Source: UBA9676 sp036522155
GTDB lineage: Bacteria > Actinomycetota > Actinomycetes > Streptosporangiales > Streptosporangiaceae
Direction: 5' to 3'
Length of the DNA stretch: 64,000 nt
NCBI GenBank assembly: GCA_036522155.1
Contig: DATDGI010000158.1
Span: 3,895-67,894, forward strand
The position numbers were made by a program, and so were the translations under genes. Each line of letters starts with the position of its first letter. Position 1 is the first letter of the stretch. The notes below the pieces were generated by a model that was not told the origin of the DNA, searched no databases, and saw only the letters and a list, made by a program, of their open reading frames with translations. This document shows positions 25,607 through 34,843 of this stretch, piece after piece.

Positions 25607-26905
25607 CTACGGCGTGGCAGGCGGGTAGTACCAGAAGTACACGCCGACGGGGGTCGGCGCATTCCAGTCACGCGTGCGCTCATATCGCCGCAGCACGGCT
25701 GGCAGCTGTTCGTGGTGGTAAGCATTGGTGACGGTAATGATGTGCCACGGGGTGACGTGCACGGCCGCGGATATCGCACTGAGCGGCTGACCTTTCGACA
25801 GGAAGGGGGTGATCAGTGTGGCTCCGTCAAAAGGCGGGCACGCGGGAAGGGCCGGCGGCGGGTGGTATAGCCAGGGGATGAGCGGTGGGTACTGTTGAGG
25901 CTGGTCCGGCATTATCGGCTGGCAGACAGAACGGCTCACAACATCATCCGTGTGTAGATAAGTGATAGTCCTGCTCTCGGCCAGCAACACGGTAAACCAC
26001 GTCACGTCGGATGTCAGGACATAGCCATAATATATATGGCGATTCTTCAGCACGATCTTTTCCGCGGGCAGCCACATCGCATGTGCCGCTTCCACATAGT
26101 AATTGCGATGCTGCGGAGCTGGATATATGTAGTGCACGTAAGGAAAGAGGGCAACGGTCGCCGCTACGGCCACCACGACGCCAAGTAGCCAGGGCACGAC
26201 CCCCGTGATCACCCCCGTGAGCAGGGTCACACCTTCTCCTGCCAGCGATTCAAAACTCTCTGAGAGTGCCGGTAGGACGATGAACACAATGACGAACCCA
26301 ATGGCGACCCACGTCAGGACCACGAGTATCGTGTGCCAGGGGATTCCGTAGGAGGTGACCTGGGCGACCACGCGATGTTCCACGCGCCGGTCATTGGCAC
26401 TTGCCAGGCGCAGTGGCACCGGTAGGTGTGCGCGGGGCAGGGCAAAGAAGAGGGCGAGGGCGGCAGCCGAAAACAGGATGATGCTCGCCGCCTCAGCAAA
26501 GCTTCGGTTATATGCCCAGAGCAGGGCGAGGATCACCAGCAGGGAGACGATGGCCGGCGTCCGGAAATCGGCTGCACGAGCGGCCAGCTGGTGCCAGTCT
26601 GCCTTGGCTAGGCTCAGCGCTTGCGGCAGCGTTATGGAAGTAGGGGAAATAAAGGCTGCGAATGCGAAAACAATTAGGCTGAGCAGGAAGCGCCGGAAGA
26701 GCAAGAGAAGAAGTGCCAGGTAAGGTATGAAGACGGGAACGAGCGGGATCACCGTACCCAGCAGTGTGTTAACAAGTCCGCCGGACGTGGCGATCGTCAC
26801 GGCCGTTGTCGTATTGAAGTTCGCGATGACAATCAGTCTGCCAGCAGAAATGAGCAGGATGCCCAGCGGCGAGAGGATCCAGGCAATTGACGCTCTGGTC
26901 GACAT
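25607..26905 (-). CDS. Multi-spanning membrane protein of unknown function
   Basis: A 432-aa protein with about eight hydrophobic helices in its first 280 residues, including a long run at about 45-95. A C-terminal soluble part of about 150 residues is rich in Tyr, Trp, His and Pro (IPWLYHPPPALPACPP, VYFWYYPPATP). I do not recognise a family. The gene is AT-richer than its neighbours and lies next to an integrase remnant, so it may be cargo of a lost element. There is no obvious operon partner. Confidence 0.6.
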   Translation of the reverse strand: MSTRASIAWILSPLGILLISAGRLIVIANFNTTTAVTIATSGGLVNTLLGTVIPLVPVFIPYLALLLLLFRRFLLSLIVFAFAAFISPTSITLPQALSLAKADWHQLAARAADFRTPAIVSLLVILALLWAYNRSFAEAASIILFSAAALALFFALPRAHLPVPLRLASANDRRVEHRVVAQVTSYGIPWHTILVVLTWVAIGFVIVFIVLPALSESFESLAGEGVTLLTGVITGVVPWLLGVVVAVAATVALFPYVHYIYPAPQHRNYYVEAAHAMWLPAEKIVLKNRHIYYGYVLTSDVTWFTVLLAESRTITYLHTDDVVSRSVCQPIMPDQPQQYPPLIPWLYHPPPALPACPPFDGATLITPFLSKGQPLSAISAAVHVTPWHIITVTNAYHHEQLPAVLRRYERTRDWNAPTPVGVYFWYYPPATP

Positions 26906-26978
26906 CGGCAGCTACCGGTAGGCTAGACCACGACATTCGATAGGCAAGAGAAGCTGGCGGCACCCGCCACTTCTCCTG

Positions 26979-27072
26979 ACGCAAATAGTTAATTGCGTGT
27001 ATAAGACGCTCAGGCCAACCGAACGTATGACGAACAAATGTTGCGATATGGTAACAAATGGTCAGGTTCGGT
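26979..27072. other. AT-rich intergenic inverted repeats between unknown membrane gene and gcdH-like gene
   Basis: Two inverted repeats: ACGCAA/TTGCGT at 26979-26984 and 26993-26998, and ACCGAAC/GTTCGGT at 27018-27024 and 27066-27072. Two direct copies of AACAAATG lie inside the second. They lie downstream of the dehydrogenase gene and upstream of the membrane protein gene, so they could be a terminator, a promoter/operator or both. Confidence 0.35.
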
Positions 27073-27144
27073 GTGTAGTGGCGTTTGCAGCAGTGGCGGA
27101 GGCCGCAGCCACCGGTCGTGAGCCAGTCGGCTGAGCCCACCTGG

Positions 27145-28323
27145 TCAGCGGTAGGCGGCCAGGCCGGTGAGGGCCTGGCCGACGGCCAGCGCGTGGATCT
27201 CCTCGGTGCCCTCGTAGGTCAGCACGGACTCCAGGTTGTTCGCGTGCCGGATGACCGGGTACTCCAGCGTGATCCCGTTCGCGCCGAGGATGGTGCGCGC
27301 CTGCCGTGCGATCTCGATCGCCGCCCGCACGTTGGCCATCTTGGCCAGGCTGACCTGCTCGGGCACGACCCGGCCCGCCTCTTTCAGGCGGCCCAGGTGC
27401 AGGGCCAGCAGCTGCGCGCGGGTCAGATCGGCCAGCATCCAGGCCAGCTTGCCCTGGGTGAGCTGGAAGCCGCCGATCGGCTTGCCGAACTGCTCACGGG
27501 TGCGCGCGTACTCGACCGCGGCCTCCAGGCACGACCGGGCTGCCCCGGTGACCCCCCACACGATGCCAAACCTGGCCTCGTTCAGGCACGACAGCGGACC
27601 CTTCAGCCCGGTGACGCCGGGCAGGACCGCATCGGCGGGCAGCTTCACGTCATCGAAGTGCAGTTCCGCGGTGACCGAGGCGCGCAACGACAGCTTTTTG
27701 TGGATCGACCGGGCGGTGAAGCCGCGGGCGCCACGGGGCACCAGGAAGCCGCGGATGCCGTCAGGGGTGCTGGCCCAGACCACGGCGACATCGGCGATCG
27801 ACCCGTTCGTGATCCACATCTTGGTTCCCGAGAGCACCCAGGCACCGCCGTTAAGTACCGCCCTGGTTGTCATGCCGGCCGGGTCAGACCCGTGGTCGGG
27901 CTCGGTGAGGCCGAAGCAGCCGATCGCCTCGCCCGCCGCCATGCGGGGGAGCCATTCCTCTTTTTGCGCCTCGGAGCCGTAGCGCCAGATCGGGTACATC
28001 GCCAGCGAGCCCTGCACCGAGACGACGCTGCGCAGGCCGGAGTCGGCGGCCTCCAGTTCGCGGCAGGCGACGCCGTAGGCGATCGCACCCATGCCCGCGC
28101 AGCCGTAGCCGGTCAGGTGCATGCCGAGCAGGCCCAGCTTGCCCAGTTCGGGGACCAGCTCGCGGGGGAGCGTGCCGGCCTCGAACCAGTCGGCGATGTG
28201 CGGGAGCACCCGGTCGGCGGCATAGCTGCGCACGGTGTCCCGGACCAGCCGCTCGTCCGCGGTGAGCTGGTCGTCGATCTGCAGCAGGTCAAGGAGGCCA
28301 GGCGGGGCTGCGCGCGGCGGCAT
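27145..28323 (-). CDS. gcdH: Acyl-CoA dehydrogenase, glutaryl-CoA dehydrogenase-like
   Basis: A 392-aa flavoenzyme of the acyl-CoA dehydrogenase family, closest in pattern to glutaryl-CoA dehydrogenase (lysine/tryptophan degradation; oxidises and decarboxylates glutaryl-CoA to crotonyl-CoA). The FAD region is CFGLTEPDHGSDPAGM and KMWITNGSIADVAVVWA. The segments GPLSCLNEARFGIVWGVTGA and YARTREQFGKPIGGFQLTQ are typical of this subfamily. The catalytic Glu is about residue 371 in TYEGTEEIHAL. It is a single gene with no pathway neighbours, so the substrate is inferred. Confidence 0.82.
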   Translation of the reverse strand: MPPRAAPPGLLDLLQIDDQLTADERLVRDTVRSYAADRVLPHIADWFEAGTLPRELVPELGKLGLLGMHLTGYGCAGMGAIAYGVACRELEAADSGLRSVVSVQGSLAMYPIWRYGSEAQKEEWLPRMAAGEAIGCFGLTEPDHGSDPAGMTTRAVLNGGAWVLSGTKMWITNGSIADVAVVWASTPDGIRGFLVPRGARGFTARSIHKKLSLRASVTAELHFDDVKLPADAVLPGVTGLKGPLSCLNEARFGIVWGVTGAARSCLEAAVEYARTREQFGKPIGGFQLTQGKLAWMLADLTRAQLLALHLGRLKEAGRVVPEQVSLAKMANVRAAIEIARQARTILGANGITLEYPVIRHANNLESVLTYEGTEEIHALAVGQALTGLAAYR

Positions 28324-28424
28324 CGGCGGGTCCTCTCTGTCGCCGCCCGGAAGGGCGGATGACTATCAGCGTAAGCGTGCGCCGATTCGCTGTATGCGGC
28401 GGCGGCCGGGGGCATCATCGGGGT

Positions 28425-28673
28425 ATGGACGCAATGGATGGCCGCAAGCAGCTGATCCGGCCGCGGGACGGCCGCATGGTCGCCGGCGTGTGCGCCGGGA
28501 TAGGCGAGTATCTGGGCGTCGACGCCAACGTCATCCGGGTGCTGTTCGCCGCGCTCACGATCTTCAGCGTCGGGGCGGGCGCGCTGGTGTACCTGGTGGC
28601 CTGGGCGGTCGTGCCCGAGGAGGGCGAGAAGAAGTCGATCGCCGAGACCTACCTGGACAAGGGCAAGAGCTAG
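28425..28673 (+). CDS. PspC-domain membrane protein
   Basis: An 82-aa protein with the PspC domain: LIRPRDGRMVAGVCAGIGEYLGVD followed by one helix-forming stretch (VLFAALTIFSVGAGALVYLVAWAVVPEE). PspC-type proteins act in membrane stress responses. The ATG at 28425 fits the family start; longer reading has no support. It stands alone and diverges from the dehydrogenase gene. Confidence 0.85.
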   Translation: MDAMDGRKQLIRPRDGRMVAGVCAGIGEYLGVDANVIRVLFAALTIFSVGAGALVYLVAWAVVPEEGEKKSIAETYLDKGKS

Positions 28674-28716
28674 CCGCCGCGGTCTGGACTCCCGGGGCCG
28701 GCTGGTCCGCGCGGGG

Positions 28717-30003
28717 CTAGCTGGTCCGCGCGCGGGGCCGGGCGGGCGGCTGGCTGGGCAGCGTGCCGGCGTGGAAGGCCCAGCGGGCCGCCAGGATCGC
28801 CGCCGCGCCCACGCCGGCGATCCCAGCGATCCCCACCACCGCCTGCGGCCCGAGCCGGGCGGCGGCCGCCCCCGCGGCCAGGATTCCGACTCCCTGCGCA
28901 GTCAGCAGCCCCGTCTGCGCGATGCTGACCGCCCGCCCGCGCGCCGCTCCCGGTAGCGCCTTAACGAAGGCGGCCGCCGCCGCGAGCTGGTAGGCGCCGG
29001 CCACCCCCGCTAGCGCCCACAGGGGCACCAGCACCCATAACGGCGGCTGGAGCAGGCTGAACGCCAGCGGGGCGCAGGACAGCATCGCCAGCGGGCCCAG
29101 CATCCGCATCCCCCGGGCCGGGCCGGCCAGCTGGCCGACCGCCAGCCCGCCGGCCACCATCCCGGCCGGCATGGCCGCCATGAGCAGGCCCACGGTGAGC
29201 GGCCCGCCGCCGAGCGCGTGAGCGTACGGCGCGGCCAGCCCTTCGGGCACGATCGCGAACCCGGCCAGCCAGCCCATCAGGACCAGCGTGCGCAACCCGG
29301 CGTGGCCGAAAACCACATCGTGTGCATAACGAGCGGTGCCCCGGAGCGTGTGCCGCGGTTGGCTCGCGGCAGGGGGAAGGGTGCGGTTCCGCACCCAGGT
29401 GGCGATGAGCACCGCGGACAGGCAGAACGACAGTGCGTCCAGCGCGAGGGCCCGGTGCGGGCCGAGCAGGGCCACCGCGGCGCCGCCGCCAAGGAAGCCG
29501 CCGACCTGGCCGGCCTGGAAGGTGATGTTGCCGACGGTGACGCCCTGGACAAGAGTGTCCGGTGGGACGACTTCGGGGAGCAGAGCTGACCGGGCGGCGG
29601 CGAACGGCGGCCCGAGCAGGACGGTCGCGAGCAGGAGTGTGCAGACGAGGGCCAGTGGCGCCCGCGGCAGCGCCATGATCGTCACCAGCCCGGCCCTGAC
29701 CAGGTCCAGTGCGATCATCAGCTGGCGGCGCGGGACCAGGTCGGCGAGCCCTGATAACAGCGGCGCGCCGGCCAGCGGGGCGAGATAGGTCAGTGAGTAG
29801 GCCAGGGCGGTGATGGCCGGTGATCCGGTCCGGGCGAAGACCAGCACGGCCATCGCGACCTGGGCGAGCTGGTCACCCGCGTAGGACAGGGTTTGCGCCG
29901 ACCACAAGGCGCGGAACTCGGGGTTGGTGAAGAGGTGGCGGTAAGTTGCGCCTGGCTGTGGGGTGGCCTCGTGGTGGCTAGTGCCCTCGGCTGTCGCACT
30001 CAT
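28717..30003 (-). CDS. MFS exporter
   Basis: Major-facilitator transporter of about 428 aa with 12 predicted helices. It opens with the motif FTNPEFRALWSAQTLSYAGDQ, common in EntS/MdfA-like exporters of actinomycetes. The loop-2 motif is GLADLVPRRQLM, and a long central loop carries TWVRNRTLPP. The start is the ATG at 30003, preceded by GAGGGGGCGCGGAGG. The substrate is unknown; drug or siderophore export is typical. Confidence 0.82.
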   Translation of the reverse strand: MSATAEGTSHHEATPQPGATYRHLFTNPEFRALWSAQTLSYAGDQLAQVAMAVLVFARTGSPAITALAYSLTYLAPLAGAPLLSGLADLVPRRQLMIALDLVRAGLVTIMALPRAPLALVCTLLLATVLLGPPFAAARSALLPEVVPPDTLVQGVTVGNITFQAGQVGGFLGGGAAVALLGPHRALALDALSFCLSAVLIATWVRNRTLPPAASQPRHTLRGTARYAHDVVFGHAGLRTLVLMGWLAGFAIVPEGLAAPYAHALGGGPLTVGLLMAAMPAGMVAGGLAVGQLAGPARGMRMLGPLAMLSCAPLAFSLLQPPLWVLVPLWALAGVAGAYQLAAAAAFVKALPGAARGRAVSIAQTGLLTAQGVGILAAGAAAARLGPQAVVGIAGIAGVGAAAILAARWAFHAGTLPSQPPARPRARTS

Positions 30004-30251
30004 CCTCCGCGCCCCCTCTGGTGGCCGCTTCGCCGTTGACCTTGGTGGTATTACTCTCTGCTGTCGCACTGATGCGTTTTGACAACAGGCAGTAGTGACT
30101 GAGCGTTGTGTGTCGATTGCTAACCGTGTCGGAATTCGCCTGGGCGCGCAAGCGGTATGGCGCGATTGCTGGGTTGGGCCCGGTCAGTTGTGGCCGGGAC
30201 TGGCGTGGGGTCGGGCGGGCTGGCCACGGGAGGGGTCGCGCCGGGCGCGCT

Positions 30252-30281
30252 TTGCCGGGCGTGGCCTCCGTCCCCTATGCT
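30252..30281 (+). promoter_or_regulatory. Probable promoter of the tRNA Glu-Asp-Phe cluster
   Basis: TTGCCG (30252-30257) and TATGCT (30276-30281) are spaced by 18 bases and lie 57 bases before tRNA-Glu. The rest of the 334-base gap before the cluster shows no gene. Confidence 0.4.
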
Positions 30282-30337
30282 GGGGCGGTCCCCGACGGCG
30301 GGCGCCACGGGTCCGGGGCGGCTGGGTTGCCGTCAGG

Positions 30338-30410
30338 GCCCCCATCGTCTAGCGGCCTAGGACACCGCCCTTTCAAGGCGGCGGCACGGGTTCGAATCCC
30401 GTTGGGGGCA
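30338..30410 (+). tRNA. tRNA-Glu (TTC)
   Basis: A complete cloverleaf: acceptor arms GCCCCCA/TGGGGGC, anticodon loop CTTTCAA with TTC (Glu), and T loop GGTTCGAATCC. No CCA is encoded. First of three tRNAs in a row. Confidence 0.94.
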
Positions 30411-30442
30411 CGCTGCTGGCCCGGGAGGCAAGCAGTACATAT

Positions 30443-30517
30443 GGTCCTGTAGAGCAGCTTGGAGTGCTCGCCACCCTGTCAAGGTGGAGGTCGCGGGTTC
30501 AAATCCCGTCAGGACCG
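30443..30517 (+). tRNA. tRNA-Asp (GTC)
   Basis: A complete cloverleaf: acceptor arms GGTCCTG/CAGGACC, anticodon loop CTGTCAA with GTC (Asp), and T loop GGTTCAAATCC. It lies 32 bases after tRNA-Glu. Confidence 0.93.
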
Positions 30518-30552
30518 CTCTGGCTCTGGCCCGGGAAGGGCGGGCCGGGCGA

Positions 30553-30629
30553 GGTCAGGTAGCTCAGTCGGTATGAGCGTCCGCCTGAAAAGCGGAAGGT
30601 CGGCGGTTCGACCCCGCCCCTGACCACCA
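30553..30629 (+). tRNA. tRNA-Phe (GAA), integration target
   Basis: Acceptor arms GGTCAGG/CCTGACC, anticodon loop CTGAAAA with GAA (Phe), T loop GGTTCGACCCC, and CCA in place at 30627-30629. Its 3' part (from 30584) is repeated at 38112, 47989 and 49319, so it is the attachment site of several integrated elements. The tRNA itself remains intact. Confidence 0.93.
30584..30627 (+). repeat. attL: 3' part of tRNA-Phe
   Basis: 44 bases, from the anticodon loop through the T arm and acceptor stem. It is identical to 38112-38155 and almost all of 47989-48033, and matches 49319-49357 over its last 39 bases. Confidence 0.88.
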
Positions 30630-30634
30630 CTTCT

Positions 30635-30665
30635 GAGCAGCGCAAACGCTGCTCTTGTTCTTTCT
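30635..30665 (+). terminator. Rho-independent terminator of the tRNA cluster
   Basis: GAGCAGC (30635-30641), loop GCAAAC, GCTGCTC (30648-30654), then the T-rich TTGTTCTTTCT. Partial copies of this hairpin follow the att repeats at 38156 and 48034. Confidence 0.75.
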
Positions 30666-30692
30666 GGCCGTAGTGCCTTGCTAACACCTTTG

Positions 30693-31872
30693 CTAACGCG
30701 CGCCGTTGACGGCTTGGGCGAAGATGTCTCCGACGCCTGCCGCGTGCTCGCGGAGGACGTGTGAGTAGACGCGAAGTGTCACGGCCGGGTCGGCGTGGCC
30801 GAGTCGTGCGGCGACGACGTGGACCGGGACTCCTGCTAGGAGCAGTGTGGTGGCATGCAGGTGGCGCAGGTCGTGGAGCCTTGCGTGAGGTAGCCGTTCG
30901 GCTGGGGGAGTGGTCGGCTTGTTGTGCCGTCTGATCAGCTTGGTCATGAGAGCGGTCACGGTGTCGGGGTAGAGCGGTTCGCCCCACTTGGTGACGAAGA
31001 CCAGGCCGCTGCTGTCGTTCCACGCTGACCCGGCGGCGAGGCGTTCTTCGGTCTGCCGGCGGCGGTGGTCACGGAGCACGGCCACGGTGTCGCGGTCGAG
31101 GCTGATCGTGCGGGACCGGCCGCCTTTGGTGGTGCCTTCGATTCTTTGGCCGCGTACGACGGCTGTTGAACCGCCGAAGGTGACCTCGGCCGCGTCGAGG
31201 TCCACGGCGTCCCACCGGAGGTAGAGAAGTTCCCCGCGCCTGGCCCCGGTGTAGGCGGCCAGGCGGTAGAAGGCGAACAGGCGGTGATTCCGCGCAGCGG
31301 TGAGGAACGTGCCGAGCTGGTGGGCGGTCCAGACCTGTATGGGCTCGGCCCGGCCGGTTCTCGGCCTCTTCGACCGGGCGGCGGGGTTGGCGGCCAGCAG
31401 TTGTTCCACGTCCACGGCGTCAGCGAGCGCCTTGCGGAGCGTGCGGTGGATATGAGAGACGGTGGTGGCTGACAAGGCCCGGCCGTCCCGGCCACCGTGC
31501 TCGGCCAGGTCGCGGTAGAGCTTGGAGACCACGGCCGGTCGCAGGGCCTTGCAGCCGCATCCGTCCGATGCGGGGCACGATGTAGTGGTCGATGTCGTGA
31601 CGGTAGCCAGCGAAGGTCTTGGGCTTCACGGTTGCGGCGTGGGCCTCTAACCACTCCGTGAGGTAGTCCGCGACGGTCGATGTGGACCTGGTGACGTACT
31701 CGCCGCGCCGGGCGCGAACGCGGGCCTCATCGCGGGCGGCCTTGGCGGCTTCCTCGGTGGGGAAGCCGCCGACCCATTTGGGCTTTGTCACACCGGTAGC
31801 AGGGTCGGGAACGCGGATCACATACGACCATGACCCGCCTCGTCTGATCACTCCGTCACGAAGCTTTGGCAT
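30693..31872 (-). pseudogene. int: Tyrosine integrase of the AICE, single-base frameshift
   Basis: The N-terminal arm-binding and core-binding parts (WSYVIRVPDPATGVTKPKW; TVKPKTFAGYRHDIDHYIVP) are read from ATG 31872, overlapping the excisionase gene. The catalytic part is in another frame from about 31545: TGARRGELLYLRW (Arg), HDLRHLHATTLL (His-x-x-Arg), LGHADPAVTLRVYSHV (His, Tyr). At 31546-31554 the sequence CTGCAAGGCCCTG has one base more than the expected CTGCAGGCCCTG (Leu-Gln-Ala-Leu). Removing it restores a full integrase of about 390 aa. It is either a real mutation or an assembly error. Confidence 0.85.
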
Positions 31873-32056
31873 CGGTGGTTCCTTCCTGGTTGAGCAGGGT
31901 GGCAACGTAGGTTTCGAGCGCTTCGACGGGAACGCGGCGGGACCCGTCGATGCGGACCGAGCGCACCAGCCCGGCCGCGATCAGCTCGTAGAGCTTGCTG
32001 CGGGAGATAGCCAGGGCCTCGGCGGCCTCGGGAACGGTCAGCAACAGCCGAGTCAT
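31856..32056 (-). CDS. xis: Excisionase / AlpA-like DNA-binding protein
   Basis: A 66-aa helix-turn-helix protein: LLLTVPEAAEALAISRSKLY, then ELIAAGLVRSVRIDGSRRVP, the MerR-like HTH_17 fold of AICE excisionases. The ATG at 32056 follows GGGAGGTG and overlaps the repSA stop by 4 bases. Its own end overlaps the integrase start by 17 bases. It directs excision together with Int. Confidence 0.87.
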   Translation of the reverse strand: MTRLLLTVPEAAEALAISRSKLYELIAAGLVRSVRIDGSRRVPVEALETYVATLLNQEGTTDAKAS

Positions 32057-33423
32057 GCCGCACCTCCCGTCAGAGGCGGGAGCATGACTGGCGATTGGCC
32101 ACATCCGGTGAAGTGCCAGTCGGCGCGAACGACCGTGGTCTCGCTGGCGAGATCTGGCAGGAGCCCGGCGGCGACGGCCAGCTCACGCTGGTACGCGGCG
32201 CGTTCGGCGCGAAGCGCACCGAGGGTGGTGGAGTAGGCGCGGCTCTTGGTGGAGAAGTGGCCGGAGAAGCCAAGCATGTGTGCCCAAGCGGCCAGGTGCA
32301 GGTCTACCAGGCCGGGGAGCTTGCTGAGCCGAATGCATTCGGCAATGTGGCGGCGAGCGTGCTCGCGGACGGGGAGCACGTCGAGCTGGTCGGCCGTGGT
32401 GATGCGGCGGTCGAGGGTGTCGGTGCATTCCGCGGCCTTGGTGGCGTACTTGGCGACGTACGCGGCGACCCTGGTCTCGGTCAGCTCACCGGTCGTGGTG
32501 ATGGGCCGGATGTCGAGTTCGCGTCCCCAGGCCAGGGTTCGCGCGGTCAGGCCGGGAGTGGCGGGAGCTTCAAGGTGGACGGTGCGGGCCGCCTGGTCGA
32601 TGGCGGTAGTGAGCAGGTCGAGGGTTGCCCACGCGGGCGGGGCAGCGGCCGGACCGCCAGGGCCGTCCAGACGGATGATGGCATGGAAGTGGACGACGCC
32701 GCGCCGCTGGTATTCAGCAACCTTGGCGTAGGAGACCCGCAGTTGAGCGGCAAGCTGCTTGCCGGACAGCCCGGCCTGACGGGCGAGCGTCCTTCGGAGG
32801 GTGATGGTGAACCGCCGCCATAGTTCGGGAGCGCAGGCGTTGAACAGGACCGCGCCCGTGTAGTCGTAGCAGTCCGGGCACAGCGGTTCACCAAGCCGGA
32901 CATCGTCCCTGGCGTGTCTTTCGGGGCACGAGAGCTGGTTGCCGTGCGGGCAGGTCAGGCTGCGCCGTCGTGGTCGGCATCGCAGTGCCCGGCCTTTTTT
33001 CTCGCGTTGGACATGAACTGGGCCGAACGATGGTGCGGTAAGCGTGACGAACACGCACGGGTGCCCGGCGACGGTTGCCGGGACGCCCTTGCCGCCGGAC
33101 AGTCCGGCTCGGATGAGCTGGTAGGTGTCGGCCTGGTAGACCTCGGCGCAGGGCCGGCAGCGGGAAGCGCGGCGGGTCTTGCACGCGATGGGCAGAACCC
33201 CGCCGGGCTCGTGGACGGTGGTGTAACGGTGCAGGAGTTCCCCAGTGGCACCGTCGATGTGATCGACGCGGCCACGCAGCAGAACGGGTTGCAGGCACCC
33301 GCCAGCGCGCCGGGGCGTGCTCGCGGGGAAGGAATCGGTGGGCAAAGGCGGTACTCCTCTCGTCGCGTCCTTGCGGGCGGTGTGGACGAGCGAGGCAGAC
33401 CTGTCACCAGGCGAGTGAGTCAT
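32053..33423 (-). CDS. repSA: RepSA-like rolling-circle replication initiator
   Basis: Initiator of the pSAM2 RepSA family, 456 aa from the ATG. Zinc-binding-like Cys pairs lie in the first half (CRPCAEVYQADTYQL, LCPDCYDYTGAVLFNACAPEL). The HUH metal motif is VVHFHAIIRLDG, and YVAKYATKAAE probably carries the catalytic Tyr. It nicks the double-strand origin of the excised circle. A TTG at 33345 has a near-ideal ribosome site (AGAGGAG, 8 bases upstream) and may be the true start, whereas the ATG at 33423 has none. Confidence 0.87.
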   Translation of the reverse strand: MTHSPGDRSASLVHTARKDATRGVPPLPTDSFPASTPRRAGGCLQPVLLRGRVDHIDGATGELLHRYTTVHEPGGVLPIACKTRRASRCRPCAEVYQADTYQLIRAGLSGGKGVPATVAGHPCVFVTLTAPSFGPVHVQREKKGRALRCRPRRRSLTCPHGNQLSCPERHARDDVRLGEPLCPDCYDYTGAVLFNACAPELWRRFTITLRRTLARQAGLSGKQLAAQLRVSYAKVAEYQRRGVVHFHAIIRLDGPGGPAAAPPAWATLDLLTTAIDQAARTVHLEAPATPGLTARTLAWGRELDIRPITTTGELTETRVAAYVAKYATKAAECTDTLDRRITTADQLDVLPVREHARRHIAECIRLSKLPGLVDLHLAAWAHMLGFSGHFSTKSRAYSTTLGALRAERAAYQRELAVAAGLLPDLASETTVVRADWHFTGCGQSPVMLPPLTGGAA

Positions 33424-33608
33424 GGGTTCGTTGATCAGCGGTGCTATGCCGCGTGGCCTGGGTCAGGTTGCCTGCCGCTCAGGGCCTTTGATGTGGCTTT
33501 GGCACCGTGACCGGGCTCCCGGTGACTCACCGGCCCGGCGGTTCACGGTCATCCCTCGCTACCGAGGGTCGCTTGCTCCCGATTCTACCCGTATCTAGAG
33601 TCTGTTAA

Positions 33609-33624
33609 ACGTACTAAAAGTATC
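33609..33624. promoter_or_regulatory. Candidate operator ACGTACTnnnAGTA upstream of repSA-xis-int
   Basis: ACGTACT (33609-33615), 3 bases, AGTATC (33619-33624). It closely resembles the palindrome at 35217-35235 on the other side of the XRE gene. It overlaps the XRE stop and lies in the 200-base region upstream of repSA. Confidence 0.45.
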
Positions 33625-34843
33625 AGGATCGCAAGCGGACTGCGCCGACCCGCCCGGCCAGCTCCCGCAGTTCGGCCGAGGGCGGGTCTTGCATGGCCAG
33701 CAGGTCGGAGACGACCTGGCGCACCTGTTCATGCCCGGCCACCAATTCCCGGCTGATGTCCCCGGCCTGTCGCAGCGCCGAGACCGCCTCTGTGACCTGG
33801 CGGCGCTGGGTATGCGCGCGGGCGACATCGATCAACATCCGAGCGCGGCGCTCAGCGGACAGGCCACTGGCATCGACGGCGGCAGCGGCCCGCAGGGCGC
33901 GGCCCGCATCGCCTAGCTCGACGGCAACCGCGATCTCATGCAAGCCAACGTTCGCCGGGCCAAACTCGGTGTTGAAGTCGTTACGTCCCTCACCGAGGCG
34001 CGCAGCGGCCTGGCCAGCGTGTTCCAGGTGGGAGTAGGCAGCGCCCGGGTCGTTGATCCGGGAGCCGATGACGGCGCGCTGCAACGTCAGCCCGCCCCAC
34101 AATGACATGGCCTCTGGCTCACCTTGGTCGGCCCGTGATTGCAGGGCCTCTGCGGCGGTGCGGGCGGTTTCCTCGGCCTGGTCGTAATGGTGCGCTGCGA
34201 GGAACACGTGCACCAGCCGAAAGGCACCAGCGGCCACCAGCAGCGCGTTACCTGCCCGCTCAGCGGCGGCCATCGCGCGGTCGGCGGCGATCCACGCGGC
34301 CTCGGGTTCACCGAGCTTGGCCAGGGCAGCCGAGCACGCCTGATAGGTCGTCGCCATCAGCTCGAAGACTTCGGGCCGCTGTGCCTCCGGCAGGGCACGA
34401 GCGGCAGTCTCCAGGTCGGGCACGAGCCCGCGCAACAAGTCGGCCAGATCGGTGTACTGACCGGCATGAGTCAGGTTCCACGCCTTACGGCCCTTGGTCC
34501 GCAGTGTGCTGATTGCGGCCGGGTGGCGGCCATCGAGCATGGCCCGCAGCGCGTAGGCACCTGACAACACCAGCCGCAGCCCCGCCGTTCCGGGCGGTTC
34601 CTCGGTCACCGCGGCGACCACCGGAGCCTCTGCGGCCAGCTCGTACAACGGCACTTCCAGCGCGGTGGCGACGGTTTCCAGGACCGACATCCGGTCGATC
34701 TTCCGCACGCCACGTTCGACCTGGGACACCCACGCCACCGACCGGCCCAGCAACCGGGCCAACTCTGGCTGCGACAGCCCTCGTCGGCGCCGCTCGGCGG
34801 CGATCTTCCGGCCAAGAGCTTGCTGGTAGGACGGAGCACTCAC
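33623..34843 (-). CDS. XRE-family regulator with TPR-like C-terminus
   Basis: A 406-aa protein with an N-terminal HTH (ALGRKIAAERRRRGLSQPEL, then ARLLGRSVAWVSQVERGVRK) and a long helical repeat region rich in Ala and Leu, resembling TPR-containing regulators common in actinomycetes. The start is GTG 34843, overlapping the monooxygenase stop by 4 bases (GTGA). Related palindromes lie on both sides of the operon, suggesting it controls itself and repSA. It is probably the element's maintenance or excision switch. Confidence 0.8.
   Translation of the reverse strand: MSAPSYQQALGRKIAAERRRRGLSQPELARLLGRSVAWVSQVERGVRKIDRMSVLETVATALEVPLYELAAEAPVVAAVTEEPPGTAGLRLVLSGAYALRAMLDGRHPAAISTLRTKGRKAWNLTHAGQYTDLADLLRGLVPDLETAARALPEAQRPEVFELMATTYQACSAALAKLGEPEAAWIAADRAMAAAERAGNALLVAAGAFRLVHVFLAAHHYDQAEETARTAAEALQSRADQGEPEAMSLWGGLTLQRAVIGSRINDPGAAYSHLEHAGQAAARLGEGRNDFNTEFGPANVGLHEIAVAVELGDAGRALRAAAAVDASGLSAERRARMLIDVARAHTQRRQVTEAVSALRQAGDISRELVAGHEQVRQVVSDLLAMQDPPSAELRELAGRVGAVRLRS

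Noticed and set aside
27085..28362. Plus-strand frame opposite the acyl-CoA dehydrogenase
   Set aside because: Antisense shadow with low-complexity Arg/Gly/Gln composition.
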